Shown: positions 38,003 to 48,087 of the stretch, piece after piece
Layout of the letters: each line of letters begins with the position of its first letter
Numbering within the stretch: the stretch's first letter is position 1
Assembly (NCBI GenBank): GCA_050486285.1
Contig: JBJHCZ010000006.1
Coordinates: 62,001 to 126,000 of the forward strand
Direction: 5' to 3'
Source: JAITWN01 sp050486285
GTDB taxonomy: Bacteria > Pseudomonadota > Gammaproteobacteria > SZUA-140
Length of the DNA: 64,000 nt
Program-made: the position numbers and the translations under genes
The notes under the pieces: model-generated
What the model saw: the letters and a program-made list of their open reading frames with translations, nothing else
What the model was told of the DNA's origin: nothing
Databases searched by the model: none

Positions 38003-38458
38003 CTACAGGTGATCGACGAGCTTGCCGGTGGTCTGGCGCAGGCGCAGGCTGACCATCGTGGCGATCTGCCACAGCAGACGATTGCCGATGCGCGCGCGTT
38101 CCTCGCAGATGCGCTGGAGGTTGTCGCGCGACAGCAGCACCAGCGTCGAGTCCTGCGCAGCGACGACCGTCGCCGAATACGGCTGGCCGTCGATGACCGA
38201 CATCTCGCCGATCGGCTTGCCGGCGGCGACGTCGGCGATCTTCTTCGTCGTGCCCTTGCCGCTGTCCTTGTGTACCTCGAGCTTGCCCTCGAGCAGCAGG
38301 CACATATGTGCGTTGCGTTCACCCTCGCGGAAGATCGTCGCGCCCTTCGCGACCTTGAGCACGGTCAGGTAATCGATCAGCGCGGTGATCTCGTCGCGGC
38401 CGAACTGCGTGAACATCGGCGTGCGTTCGAGTCTCGGGATCAGTTCATGTCTGTGCAT
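38003..38458 (-). CDS. Stand-alone cyclic nucleotide-binding-like domain protein
   Basis: 151 aa from ATG 38458 (MHRHELIPRLERTPMF). One CRP-type beta-barrel domain fills the protein: FTQFGRDEITALIDYLTVLKV, GATIFREGERNAHMCLLLEGKL and KPIGEMSVIDGQPYSATVV. There is no C-terminal DNA-binding domain. In the phosphate cassette the usual arginine (as in GQERSA of CRP) is Tyr94, so classical cAMP binding is doubtful. It lies 17 bp after the transglutaminase gene and is probably last in that operon. Confidence 0.85.
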   Translation of the reverse strand: MHRHELIPRLERTPMFTQFGRDEITALIDYLTVLKVAKGATIFREGERNAHMCLLLEGKLEVHKDSGKGTTKKIADVAAGKPIGEMSVIDGQPYSATVVAAQDSTLVLLSRDNLQRICEERARIGNRLLWQIATMVSLRLRQTTGKLVDHL

Positions 38459-38475
38459 CGCAGGGCATCCGTGGG

Positions 38476-40464
38476 TCAGGGGCGAAACAGCGCCACTTCG
38501 CGGCGCAGACGCCGCAATTGCTGCATGGTGCCGATGCCGCCGTAACGAATCGCGACATAGCGGCGGTTGATCGAGTCGATCGCGGCGGCCAGGTCCGGGC
38601 GTTGATCGCGCGCGCGGGCCGCGAACTCGACCGGCCCTTCGGCCGGCGCGCGACGGATGCCCCGGCGCGCGAGTTTCGCACAGAAGCGCTCGTAGAGCCG
38701 CGCCGCCGGGTCGCCGCTCGGGCCGCGCCGGAACAGCAGCGCGAACGCGATCGCCAGCAAAAGCACGCCGACGGCAGCCAGCATCGTCAGCGTCATGCCG
38801 AACCACGATCGCAGGCCGAAGCGCTCCAGCAGGGCATGCTGGCTGTCGGGTCCGTAGGCCAGGACCCAAAGGTTCCAGCGGTTGTTGAGCGTGTCCCAAC
38901 CGAAGCGCGTATGGCGCCACAGGCTTCCGAGCATACCCCTTTCGAAGCTGCCGCGCATCGCCGATCGCTCATTGAGCAGCGATTCCGCGCTGCCGCGCTC
39001 GATGCGATGCGGCGCCACCGCCGCGGTCGGATCGACGCGCACCCAGCCGCGGCCGTCGAGCCAGACCTCGGCCCAGGCATGGGCATCGCGCTGGCGCACG
39101 ATCAGGTAGTCGCCGATCGGATTCAGCTCGCCGCCCTGGTAGCCGGTGACGACGCGCGCCGGGATGCCCGCGGCCCGCATCAGCACCGTGAACGCAGCCG
39201 CGTAGTGCTCGCAGAAACCGCGACGGGTGGTGAACAGGAAATCATCGAGCGGATCCCGCCCCGGCAACAGCGGCGGGTTCAGCGTGTAATGAAACGGTTC
39301 GGCGCCGAAATGATCGAGCGCCCGCTGCACGATCGCATCGCCGCCGCCGCCCTGGCGGCGCCACTGCTCGCCGAGCGCGCGCGTGCGCGGATTCGCGGCC
39401 GGCAGTTGCAATGCGCGCGCGCGTTCCTCGCCGGTCATGCGCATCGCCCGATAGCTCATGTGCGATTCGACGCGATAGCGCGTCAACTGGCGCAGCGGGC
39501 GGTTCGAGAGCAGCAGCAGGTCGGCGCTGTGGCGGCTCCCTTCCGGCGCGCTGGCCGGCATCTCCAGCGCGAACAACCAGCGCCGGTCGTGCGGTTCGAG
39601 CATGACGGTGTAGGCGATCGACGGGCCGGCCGGCGTGAACGCCGGCGACTCGAGCGCAAGCGGTGTCGAGTCCTCGCGCCCGTCGGGCGACCACACGCGT
39701 CCGTCGGTATGCCAGAACACCGGGCCGCGCCAGTAGAGCTGTTCCTGCGCCGGCGGCGCCCCTTCGAAGCTGACGCGGAAGGCGACGCTGTCGGACTGCC
39801 CGAGCGCGCTGATGCTGCCCGGCGACATCGAGTCCGACAGGCCGGTCATGCCGCTCCAGGCATCCTCGGGCAGATTCCACAGCGGTGCCGGCAGGCGCGG
39901 GAACAGCACGAACATGATCAGCATCAGCGGCAGGGCCTGCGCGAGCAGGATGCCGCTGCGTTTCATCAGCGGACGCAGCCGCTTGTTCTCCGACGAGGAC
40001 GGATGATTCAGTTGCATCAACGCCGCGGTCAGCAGCAACAGCGCGATCGCCAGGAACGCGAAGGTCACGAACTCCTGCGAGAACAGCACCATCGTCACGG
40101 TCAGGAAGTAGCCGAGGAAGACCACGATGACGGCATCGCGATGCCGGCGTACCTCGAGCAGCTTGAGTCCGAGCATGATGACGAGCAGCGCCGCGCCGGC
40201 ATCGCGGCCGAAGACCGTGCCGAAGCTCAGGAACACGCCGGTCAGCGCGAGGATCGTCAACAGCGTGCGTACCGGCATCCCGGGCAGGGACCAGCCGCGG
40301 TGCGCGGCGAGCCAGCGCCAGGCGGCGAGGGCCACGAACATCACGATCACGAGCGGCGGCAGATGCGTCATGTGCGGCAGCAGCGCGACCGTGAGCGCGA
40401 GCAGCATGAGGTCGACCGAGCCGCGCTCGAGCGGCGGATCATGACGTGCCGACAGCCCGATCAC
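38476..40464 (-). CDS. TgpA-like transglutaminase-domain membrane protein (DUF3488)
   Basis: 662 aa from GTG 40464, which overlaps the DUF58 stop (GTGA). About six N-terminal membrane helices (about 18-190) come first. A periplasmic transglutaminase-like domain follows, with the triad Cys418 (RGFCEHYAAAF), His462 (DAHAWAEVW) and Asp478 (VRVDPTAA). Another membrane helix lies near 575-597 and a cytoplasmic DUF4129-like tail ends the protein. P. aeruginosa TgpA, the model, is an essential inner-membrane transglutaminase. The moxR-DUF58-tgpA set is a widely conserved operon. Confidence 0.93.
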   Translation of the reverse strand: MIGLSARHDPPLERGSVDLMLLALTVALLPHMTHLPPLVIVMFVALAAWRWLAAHRGWSLPGMPVRTLLTILALTGVFLSFGTVFGRDAGAALLVIMLGLKLLEVRRHRDAVIVVFLGYFLTVTMVLFSQEFVTFAFLAIALLLLTAALMQLNHPSSSENKRLRPLMKRSGILLAQALPLMLIMFVLFPRLPAPLWNLPEDAWSGMTGLSDSMSPGSISALGQSDSVAFRVSFEGAPPAQEQLYWRGPVFWHTDGRVWSPDGREDSTPLALESPAFTPAGPSIAYTVMLEPHDRRWLFALEMPASAPEGSRHSADLLLLSNRPLRQLTRYRVESHMSYRAMRMTGEERARALQLPAANPRTRALGEQWRRQGGGGDAIVQRALDHFGAEPFHYTLNPPLLPGRDPLDDFLFTTRRGFCEHYAAAFTVLMRAAGIPARVVTGYQGGELNPIGDYLIVRQRDAHAWAEVWLDGRGWVRVDPTAAVAPHRIERGSAESLLNERSAMRGSFERGMLGSLWRHTRFGWDTLNNRWNLWVLAYGPDSQHALLERFGLRSWFGMTLTMLAAVGVLLLAIAFALLFRRGPSGDPAARLYERFCAKLARRGIRRAPAEGPVEFAARARDQRPDLAAAIDSINRRYVAIRYGGIGTMQQLRRLRREVALFRP

Positions 40465-41432
40465 CGCGCGCCTCCGAACAATGCCAGCGCCTCGAGGCAG
40501 GCGCGCCGGTGCGGATCGCCGTGACCCGGCGCGATGCGCACGCCGGGCAGCCTGAGCCCGTAGTTCAGTCCCGCCTGGTCGGCGTTCAGCACCGCGCGGC
40601 ACAGCCGGCTCAGCCGCGTCTCGACATCCGCGCCTTCATGATCATTCCAGTCGAGCCAGACCTCGCCGCCCTGCTCCTCGGCGAATACCTTGGTATAGAG
40701 TTTCTGGCCGCGCGCGGCGGCCTTCCAGTCGATATGGCGCGGAGGATCGCCGTGGCGGAAGTCACGATAGCCGTGGAAGTCGTCGCTGCCCGGCGCCGGG
40801 CGCGACTTCGATGCGCCCTGTTCGCCGGCGGGGCGCGGCATCGCGGCATGGGGCGCCGGCCGCGGCCAGACGATGCAACTGGCATCGAGCGCGACCAGCG
40901 ACCATGCGCGGAACAGTCCGAGCGGCCAGGTGCTGAAGACGGTCACGAGGCCGATCGGGCGCCGGCCGCGCCGGCGCGTCGGCGCGGGGATCTCGAGCCG
41001 GAGCTCTTGCTCGCCCTCGACATCGACGAAACGCGGCGGCTCGCCCTCGGCCTGCATACCGAGCGCGCAACGCGCGGCGCGTCCGTCATTGCGCACGAGG
41101 ATCGTATAGCGCGCCTGGTCGCCGCAGTAGACCGGCTCGCAGCGCCCGGCGCGGAAGCTCAGGCCGGCGAGATTGCGATAGGTATGCAGGATCGACACGA
41201 GCCCCGCGCCGATCAACAGGAAGGTCAGCAGGAAACCGGCGCTGTTGCCGTAATTCGCCGAGCCGACCAGCATCACGAAGGTCAGCACCGCGAACAGCAG
41301 CCCGTAGCGCGTCGGCAGGATGAAGATCCGGTTGCGGTGCAGCCGGACCGGCTGGTCACGCGGCGCGCGACGCCGATCGATGTCGAGCCATCGATGGAGT
41401 CTGTGCGCGAGCGAGCCGAGCGACAGGTCCAC
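40461..41432 (-). CDS. DUF58-domain membrane protein (MoxR partner)
   Basis: 323 aa from a GTG start nine bases after moxR. Two membrane helices (about 44-60 and 66-84) lead into a cytoplasmic region. The DUF58 signature is in DDFHGYRDFRHGDPPRHIDWKAAARGQKLYTKVF, followed by a von Willebrand A-like fold (EVWLDWND). Such proteins act with MoxR AAA+ ATPases, probably in assembling or activating envelope proteins. The start and end couplings indicate a tight operon. Confidence 0.93.
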   Translation of the reverse strand: MDLSLGSLAHRLHRWLDIDRRRAPRDQPVRLHRNRIFILPTRYGLLFAVLTFVMLVGSANYGNSAGFLLTFLLIGAGLVSILHTYRNLAGLSFRAGRCEPVYCGDQARYTILVRNDGRAARCALGMQAEGEPPRFVDVEGEQELRLEIPAPTRRRGRRPIGLVTVFSTWPLGLFRAWSLVALDASCIVWPRPAPHAAMPRPAGEQGASKSRPAPGSDDFHGYRDFRHGDPPRHIDWKAAARGQKLYTKVFAEEQGGEVWLDWNDHEGADVETRLSRLCRAVLNADQAGLNYGLRLPGVRIAPGHGDPHRRACLEALALFGGAR

Positions 41433-41441
41433 GGCGACGCC

Positions 41442-42395
41442 TCAGGGGATCGGCACGGAGGCGAGTTGCGCGATCAATTCCTCGGGCGTGGCGCCGGGGT
41501 GGTCCTGGCCGGGTTGCAGGCGATGATTGACGACACTCGGCAGCACGGTCTGCAGGTCTTCGGGGATCGTGTGATTGCGCCCGTCCATCAGCGCCCAGGC
41601 CTGGGCGCTGCGCAGCAGCGCGAGACCGGCGCGCGGCGACAGCCCGTGGCGGAACCACGCGCTCTCGCGGCTGAATGCGAGCAGGGCCTGCAGGTAATCG
41701 ATCAGCGCATCGGACGCGAGGATCGCGCCGACGCGTCCCTGGATCGCGAGCAGCGCCCCGGGATCGAGGCTCGGCGTCAGCGACTTCACCATGTCGCGAC
41801 GATCCGCGCCCTTCAGCAACAGGCGCTCGGCCGCGCGATCCGGATAGCCCATGCGCAGGCACATCAGGAAACGGTCGAGCTGCGACTCCGGCAGGTTGAA
41901 GGTGCCGAGCTGGTGCGACGGGTTCTGCGTCGCGATGACGAAGAACGGCTGCGGCAGCGGCCAGGTCTCGCCCTCGGTCGTCACCTGACCCTCTTCCATC
42001 GCCTCGAGCAGCGCGCTCTGCGCCTTCGGCGTCGCGCGGTTGACCTCGTCGGCGAGAATCACCTGCGAGAACACCGGCCCGGGATGGAACTTGAACTGGT
42101 TGCTGTGGGTATCGTAGATCGACACCCCGAGGATGTCCGCCGGCAGGATGTCGCTGGTGAACTGGATGCGCTGGAAGTCGAGCCCGAGGCTGCGCGCGAG
42201 CACATGCGCGAGCGTGGTCTTGCCGACCCCCGGCAGGTCCTCGATCAGCAGGTGGCCGCGCGCGATCAGGCAGGCCACGGCGAGACGGACGATGTCCTCC
42301 TTGCCGAGGACGATGCGGCCGATGTCGGCGATGACCTTGTCGAGGATGCGGGCGGGGGTGTCTTCGAGCGTCGCGGCGGTGGTCGGTTGGCGCAT
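41442..42395 (-). CDS. MoxR-family AAA+ ATPase
   Basis: 317 aa from ATG 42395 (MRQPTTAATLEDTPARIL). Walker A is LPGVGKTT (54-61), with GHLLIEDLPG before it. IQFTSDILPADILGVSIYD and LADEVNRATPKAQSALLEAMEEGQVT (Walker B and sensor region) are diagnostic of MoxR. It is a chaperone-like ATPase acting on the downstream-encoded DUF58/TgpA envelope system. There is no ribosome-binding site before the ATG, but TATATAA lies 4-10 bases upstream, so the mRNA may be leaderless. Confidence 0.94.
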   Translation of the reverse strand: MRQPTTAATLEDTPARILDKVIADIGRIVLGKEDIVRLAVACLIARGHLLIEDLPGVGKTTLAHVLARSLGLDFQRIQFTSDILPADILGVSIYDTHSNQFKFHPGPVFSQVILADEVNRATPKAQSALLEAMEEGQVTTEGETWPLPQPFFVIATQNPSHQLGTFNLPESQLDRFLMCLRMGYPDRAAERLLLKGADRRDMVKSLTPSLDPGALLAIQGRVGAILASDALIDYLQALLAFSRESAWFRHGLSPRAGLALLRSAQAWALMDGRNHTIPEDLQTVLPSVVNHRLQPGQDHPGATPEELIAQLASVPIP

Positions 42396-42587
42396 GGTGT
42401 TATATAAAAGGTCAGGCGGCGCGGGCTGCGCCATCCCCCATTTAACGGCCGCGAGGGGCAATCCCTTGATCCGGATCCACCTCCGGAGGACCGCTCCGCC
42501 CGGGTTTCGGCCCCCCGCCCTTCGACGCCCGGGGGAATTCCTGTATCATGCTGATTTCCTTTGGTTAGCCCGGGTTTTTCCGCGATC
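42396..42587. promoter_or_regulatory. moxR / mnmG divergent intergenic region
   Basis: 192 bp between divergent genes. TATATAA on the minus strand (42400-42406) is a likely -10 for moxR. For mnmG I see no clear paired -35/-10 and only a weak ribosome-binding sequence. No repeat of the GGGGTCAG family is present. Confidence 0.35.
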
Positions 42588-44486
42588 ATGCAGGTCCAGG
42601 ACGAGAGCTACGACGTCATCGTCGTCGGCGGCGGCCATGCCGGCGTCGAGGCCGCGCTCGCGGCCGCCCGCGCCGGGGCCCGCACCCTGCTCCTGACCCA
42701 CAATGTCGAGACCGTCGGGCAGATGAGCTGCAACCCGGCGATCGGCGGCATCGGCAAGGGCCATCTGGTCCGCGAGATCGATGCGCTGGGCGGCCTGATG
42801 GCGCGCGCGGCCGACCGGGCCGGCATCCATTTCCGCACCCTGAACGCGAGTAAGGGCCCGGCGGTGCGCGCGACCCGCGCCCAGGCCGACCGCGCGCTGT
42901 ACCGGGCCGCGGTGCGGCGCGCGGTCGAACACGCGCCGAACCTGCGCCTGTTCCAGCAGGCCGTCGGTGATCTGATCGTCGAGGGCGAACAGGTGCGCGG
43001 CGTCGTCACCGAGGCCGGACTGCATTTTCATGCGCCGGCCGTCGTGTTGACCGTCGGCACCTTCCTCGGCGGACGCATCCATATCGGCGAGACCCATCAC
43101 GCCGGCGGTCGCGCCGGCGACCCGCCGTCGATCGCGCTCGCGGCGCGGCTGCGCGGACTGCCGTTCCGCGTCGGCCGGCTCAAGACCGGCACACCGCCGC
43201 GCCTCGACGGCCGCAGCCTCGACTATGCACGCATGAAGGCGCAGCCCGGCGACGAGCCGCGCCCGATATTCTCGTTCCTCGGCAGCCGCGACGAGCACCC
43301 GCGGCAGGTGTCCTGCCACATCACCGCGACGACCGAACGCACGCACGAGATCATCCGCGCCGGTCTCGACCGGTCCCCTTTATATAGCGGCGTCATCGAG
43401 GGCGTCGGGCCGCGCTATTGCCCGTCGATCGAGGACAAGGTCGTGCGCTTCGCCGACAAGCACTCGCATCAGATCTTCGTCGAACCGGAAGGCCTCGACG
43501 TCAACGAGGTCTACCCGAACGGGATCTCGACCAGCCTGCCGTTCGACGTGCAGCTCGCGCTGGTGCGCTCGATCACCGGCTTCGAGCGCGCGCACCTGAC
43601 GCGCCCCGGTTACGCGATCGAGTACGACTACTTCGATCCGCGCGACCTGCGGCCGACGCTCGAGACGCGCTTCATCGAAGGCCTGTTCTTCGCCGGCCAG
43701 ATCAACGGCACCACCGGCTACGAGGAGGCCGCCGCGCAGGGACTCGTCGCCGGTCTCAACGCCGCGCTGCGCGTGCAAGGACGCGAGGGCTGGTGCCCGC
43801 GCCGCGACGAGGCCTATATCGGCGTGCTGATCGACGACCTCGTCACCCGCGGCACGCTGGAGCCGTACCGGATGTTCACCAGCCGCGCCGAATACCGCTT
43901 GCTGCTGCGCGAGGACAACGCCGACCTGCGCCTGACCGCGAAGGGCCGCGAACTCGGCGTCGTCGATGACGCGCGCTGGCGCCGCTTCGAACAGAAGCGC
44001 GAGCGACTCGAACGCGAGCAGGTACGCCTGCGCGCAACGCGTTACCGGCCGGAGTGTCCGCTCGGCCACGCGGTTGCCGCGCTGACCGGCGCGCCGCTCT
44101 CGCGCGAAGGTACGCTGATGGACCTGCTGCGCCGGCCGGACATCGGCTACGACGCGCTGATGGCATTGCCCGGCGCCGGCCCCGGCGTCGACGACGCCGA
44201 GGTCGCCGAACAGATCGTGATCCAGGCGCGCTATGCCGGCTACATCGACCGCCAGCACGACGAGATCGCGCGCCACCGCCGCCACGAGGAGACGCGACTG
44301 CCGGCGGACATCGACTATGAGCAGGTGCACGGCCTGTCGAACGAGGTGCGGCAGAAACTCTCGGCGATCCGCCCCGAGACCCTCGGCCAGGCCGCGCGCA
44401 TCCCCGGCATGACGCCGGCGGCGATCTCGCTGATGCTGCTGCACCTGAAGAAGCGCAACGCCGGGGAGGCGCGCCGGACGGCCTGA
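42588..44486 (+). CDS. mnmG: tRNA uridine-5-carboxymethylaminomethyl modification enzyme, FAD subunit
   Basis: 632 aa from ATG 42588 (MQVQDESYDVIVVGGGHAGVEAALAAARAG), the FAD-binding N-terminus; E. coli MnmG has 629. GQMSCNPAIGGIGKGHLVREIDALGG and GRLKTGTPPRLDG are signature segments. QINGTTGYEEAAAQGLVAG and RAEYRLLLREDNAD also match. It acts with MnmE to modify wobble uridines. Unlike in most relatives, rsmG and parAB do not follow; TRAP transporter genes do. Confidence 0.98.
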   Translation: MQVQDESYDVIVVGGGHAGVEAALAAARAGARTLLLTHNVETVGQMSCNPAIGGIGKGHLVREIDALGGLMARAADRAGIHFRTLNASKGPAVRATRAQADRALYRAAVRRAVEHAPNLRLFQQAVGDLIVEGEQVRGVVTEAGLHFHAPAVVLTVGTFLGGRIHIGETHHAGGRAGDPPSIALAARLRGLPFRVGRLKTGTPPRLDGRSLDYARMKAQPGDEPRPIFSFLGSRDEHPRQVSCHITATTERTHEIIRAGLDRSPLYSGVIEGVGPRYCPSIEDKVVRFADKHSHQIFVEPEGLDVNEVYPNGISTSLPFDVQLALVRSITGFERAHLTRPGYAIEYDYFDPRDLRPTLETRFIEGLFFAGQINGTTGYEEAAAQGLVAGLNAALRVQGREGWCPRRDEAYIGVLIDDLVTRGTLEPYRMFTSRAEYRLLLREDNADLRLTAKGRELGVVDDARWRRFEQKRERLEREQVRLRATRYRPECPLGHAVAALTGAPLSREGTLMDLLRRPDIGYDALMALPGAGPGVDDAEVAEQIVIQARYAGYIDRQHDEIARHRRHEETRLPADIDYEQVHGLSNEVRQKLSAIRPETLGQAARIPGMTPAAISLMLLHLKKRNAGEARRTA

Positions 44487-44544
44487 GCGGCGCGCGCCCG
44501 CGCGTCAGCAGCGGACCCCGATACGGCGCAGCGCACGCGGCCTG

Positions 44545-45110
44545 ATGAATCCCTTCCACAAACTCCTGAACGGCCTTGCCGGCGCGATCGAGGCGCTCAG
44601 CGAATGGAGCGGTCGACTGATCGCGTGGCTGGTGCTGGCGATGACGCTGATCATCGTCTACGACGTCGGCATGCGCTATCTGTTCCAGAGCGGCTCGATC
44701 CTGTTGCAGGAGCTGCAATGGCATCTGTTCGCGCTGATCTTCCTGCTCGGCGCCGCCTATACGCTCAAGCATGACGGCCATGTGCGCGTCGACCTGTTCT
44801 ATCGCAGCCGTTACCTGTCCGAGCGCGCGCGCGCCCTCGTCGACCTGCTCGGCAGCGCGCTCCTGCTGATCCCGTTCTGCGCGTTGATCATCAGCGGCAG
44901 TATCCCCTTCGTCGAAAGCGCGTACCGTTTCGGCGAGAGTTCGCCTGACCCGGGCGGCCTGCCCCATCGATTTCTGCTGAAGGCGGCGATCCCGCTCGGC
45001 TTTGCCTTGCTGATGTTGCAAGGCGTCGCGCTGATGATCCGCAGCGCGCAGACATTGTTCGGCTGGCCGCACGGCAAGGGCCAGCCCGACGACAGCGAGG
45101 TCAGGTTGTG

Positions 45111-45111
<1 letters not shown>
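44545..45111 (+). CDS. TRAP transporter small permease (DctQ family)
   Basis: 188 aa with four membrane helices. The first includes LIAWLVLAMTLIIVYDVGMRYLF and the second LLQELQWHLFALIFLLGAAYTL. DGHVRVDLFYRS is the DctQ hallmark. It forms the membrane complex with DctM for sodium-driven uptake of a carboxylate. It lies 58 bp after mnmG and overlaps dctM. The binding protein is encoded 3.3 kb away on the other strand. Confidence 0.94.
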
Positions 45112-46445
<1,334 letters not shown>

Positions 46446-46474
46446 GCACGGGGTCGCGGGGGCAGAGTAGGCGC

Positions 46475-46584
46475 TGGAGTTACCAGGATTTAGTGGACAC
46501 TTGATCGGCGGCCCCGGATGCGCCGCTTCGAACTCATCCGGACTGATGCCGCCCAGATGGCTATGGCGGCGTGTCGGGATTCCA
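46475..46584 (-). mobile_element. IS3-family insertion sequence remnant (transposase C-terminus and end)
   Basis: The minus strand encodes TRRHSHLGGISPDEFEAAH, the end of an IS3-group OrfB transposase (compare the common YNxRRRHSxLGxxSPxEFE). TGTCCACTAAATCC and TGGTAACTCCA follow at 46475-46499 and look like the element's terminal repeat. The rest of the transposase is missing. This marks the left edge of a patch of foreign DNA between dctM and dctP. Confidence 0.75.
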
Positions 46585-46622
46585 CACAAACTATCCTCAT
46601 CCAAGACAGGCAATCTTCATCG

Positions 46623-46823
46623 TTACCTACTCAACTCGAATACACCGGGACCAGACTTCTTGAACTTCTCGTTTTGACGGAGCGCTTTCGAGACGACAGA
46701 CACGGCGTCCTTCGTCTTGAACTCGAAGAGTTTTTTCTCCGCGATAGCGGCGGCAATGTCCCGTGCGTGCATGGGCGCGGCGGAGTCCTTCAACACGATC
46801 TCGGCGGCTTCGGCAATTCTCAC
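46623..46823 (-). CDS. Small HARE-HTH domain protein
   Basis: 66 aa from GTG 46823 with GAGG nine bases upstream. MRIAEAAEIVLKDSAAPMHARDIAAAI, then LFEFKTKDAVSVVSKALRQ and KKSGPGVFELSR match the whole HARE-HTH winged-helix domain. That domain is seen in restriction enzymes and in chromatin proteins. Here it stands alone, which may mean a fragment of a larger protein or a small DNA-binding protein. It is flanked by IS debris and a broken frame on the same strand. Confidence 0.6.
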   Translation of the reverse strand: MRIAEAAEIVLKDSAAPMHARDIAAAIAEKKLFEFKTKDAVSVVSKALRQNEKFKKSGPGVFELSR

Positions 46824-46861
46824 GTTTGTTATCCTCGCTGATGCTGGTTGTGTATGGATGC

Positions 46862-47128
46862 TTAGTGCGGGCTTGGGGGCTTGTTCTGAACGACTCTATG
46901 TCCGCGCAACGTCAGCCCCTTTGCTTGTAACGTGGCCTTCCAGCCGTCGCGCGTCCCGATGTTTTCCGGGCTCTCGTAGAGTCCTTTCTGCTCCTCAATG
47001 CGCGTCAGCCGCTCAAACTTGGCATAGCGGGGGTACAGGGGGAGCAGTAGCGCGCCCCGGACGCATGGCGCTCGAAATGCTCGCCGAAGAGCCGCGCCAT
47101 GCGCCGGAGGGGTTGCAACATGCTCCAC
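46862..47128 (-). pseudogene. Unrecognised coding remnant
   Basis: The C-terminal part of an 88-codon minus-strand frame (YAKFERLTRIEEQKGLYESPENIGTRDGW to HRVVQNKPPSPH) reads like real protein. The N-terminal part looks natural in another frame (RRMARLFGEHFERHASGARY), suggesting an old frameshift. I do not recognise the family. It overlaps the 5' end of the AHSA1-like gene on the other strand and is followed by the HARE-HTH gene. Confidence 0.3.
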
Positions 47129-47538
47129 GTGATCTCGTTTACTCTACTCTTCTCGATCCGGTAGCGGTCGAAAAGTGGAAGGTTCCGGACGACATGACTT
47201 GTCATGTTCATACGTTCGACGCGAGAGAAGGAGGCGTCTTTAGGATTTCCCTAACGTATCAGGAAGCGGATGCAGTCGGTAAAACCACCGCGCACACCGA
47301 CACATACCATGGTCACTTCGTGAGACTCATACCGAACGAAGAAATCGTGGACGAGTTCGAGACGGACGATCCCGCATTGCAAGGAAAGATGACTATCACA
47401 ATCCGGTTGATCGATGCGAATGACGGGACTGATCTCATTGCAGTACATGAAGGACTGCCAGGCGGCGTTTCGCCAGCCGACAATGAATTGGGCTGGCAGA
47501 TGGCCTTGGCGAAGCTGGCATATTTAGTCGAGTCATAA
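47065..47538 (+). pseudogene. AHSA1/SRPBCC-like protein gene, 5'-truncated
   Basis: From about residue 19 the 157-codon frame follows the START-like AHSA1 family: APRDLVYSTLLDPVAVEKWKVPDDM, then HVHTFDAREGGVFRISLTY, TAHTDTYHGHFVRLIPNEEIVDEFETDDP and GVSPADNELGWQMALAKLAYLVE. The normal first strand (about 10-15 residues before APRDLVY) is missing. The upstream codons are antisense to the remnant on the other strand, so the gene seems to have lost its true start by rearrangement. It could still be translated from ATG 47065. Confidence 0.65.
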
Positions 47539-47713
47539 ATAATGATCTGTTGTAGCTGCCGGAAGTCATCAACCGGTGTCGTTCGGGTGATTCACATGCT
47601 GAGACAATCACCTAGCGTCCTTTCGTAGTTCATCTCATTCTATTTTCCTGGCGGACGGCTAGACTTTCCGCAGATGCCGGCATGTTCCCGCATGATTTCG
47701 TCACAACTTGAAT
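47539..47713. other. Intergenic spacer with no recognisable feature
   Basis: 175 bp between the truncated AHSA1-like gene and the toxin-antitoxin operator, noticeably more AT-rich than the core genome. I see no open frame, repeat or RNA motif. Confidence 0.3.
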
Positions 47714-47732
47714 TATACGCATATAGCGTATA
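47714..47732. promoter_or_regulatory. Toxin-antitoxin operator palindrome
   Basis: TATACGC-ATATA-GCGTATA is a perfect 7-bp inverted repeat with a 5-bp AT centre, ending 7 bp before the toxin ATG. The position suggests that the XRE antitoxin or the toxin-antitoxin complex binds here. The TATA-rich halves may also form the -10 region of the promoter. Confidence 0.75.
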
Positions 47733-47739
47733 GATTATC

Positions 47740-48087
47740 ATGAATCTGGTTTTCCTTGAGACGCCGATATTTTCCCGTCTGCTGCCGGATTATCTGGACG
47801 ATGAATCCTATCGCTGGTTGCAGGAAGCACTTCTGACGAATCCGGAGGTCGGTGACGTCATCCCTGGTACGGGCGGTTTCCGGAAGCTGCGCTGGGAGGA
47901 TCGCCGGCGCGGCAAGGGAAAACGGGGTGGTTTGCGGGTGATTTATTATTACCTGACAACAGACTGCCAGCTTTGGTTTTTCACGATCTACGACAAGGAC
48001 GAGACGGCGGATCTGTCGGAAGAGGAAAGGCGGCATTTAAAGCGGGCGATCCATGCCGAATTGGTGGCCAGGAGCCGGAAGCGATGA
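47740..48087 (+). CDS. RelE/ParE-family toxin (HigB-like)
   Basis: 115 aa: MNLVFLETPIFSRLLPDYLDDESYRWLQEALLTNP, then GTGGFRKLRWEDRRRGKGKRGGLRVIYYYL and FFTIYDKDETADLSEEE. The FRKLRW...GGLRVIYYY pattern is that of RelE-superfamily mRNA interferases encoded upstream of their antitoxin. It overlaps the antitoxin ATG by 4 nt. The higher AT content and nearby IS remnant suggest horizontal acquisition. Confidence 0.9.
   Translation: MNLVFLETPIFSRLLPDYLDDESYRWLQEALLTNPEVGDVIPGTGGFRKLRWEDRRRGKGKRGGLRVIYYYLTTDCQLWFFTIYDKDETADLSEEERRHLKRAIHAELVARSRKR

Noticed and set aside
46717..47064. N-terminal extension of the AHSA1-like frame
   Set aside because: The extra residues are antisense to the HARE-HTH gene and to a decayed frame and match no family; coding similarity starts only near 47119.
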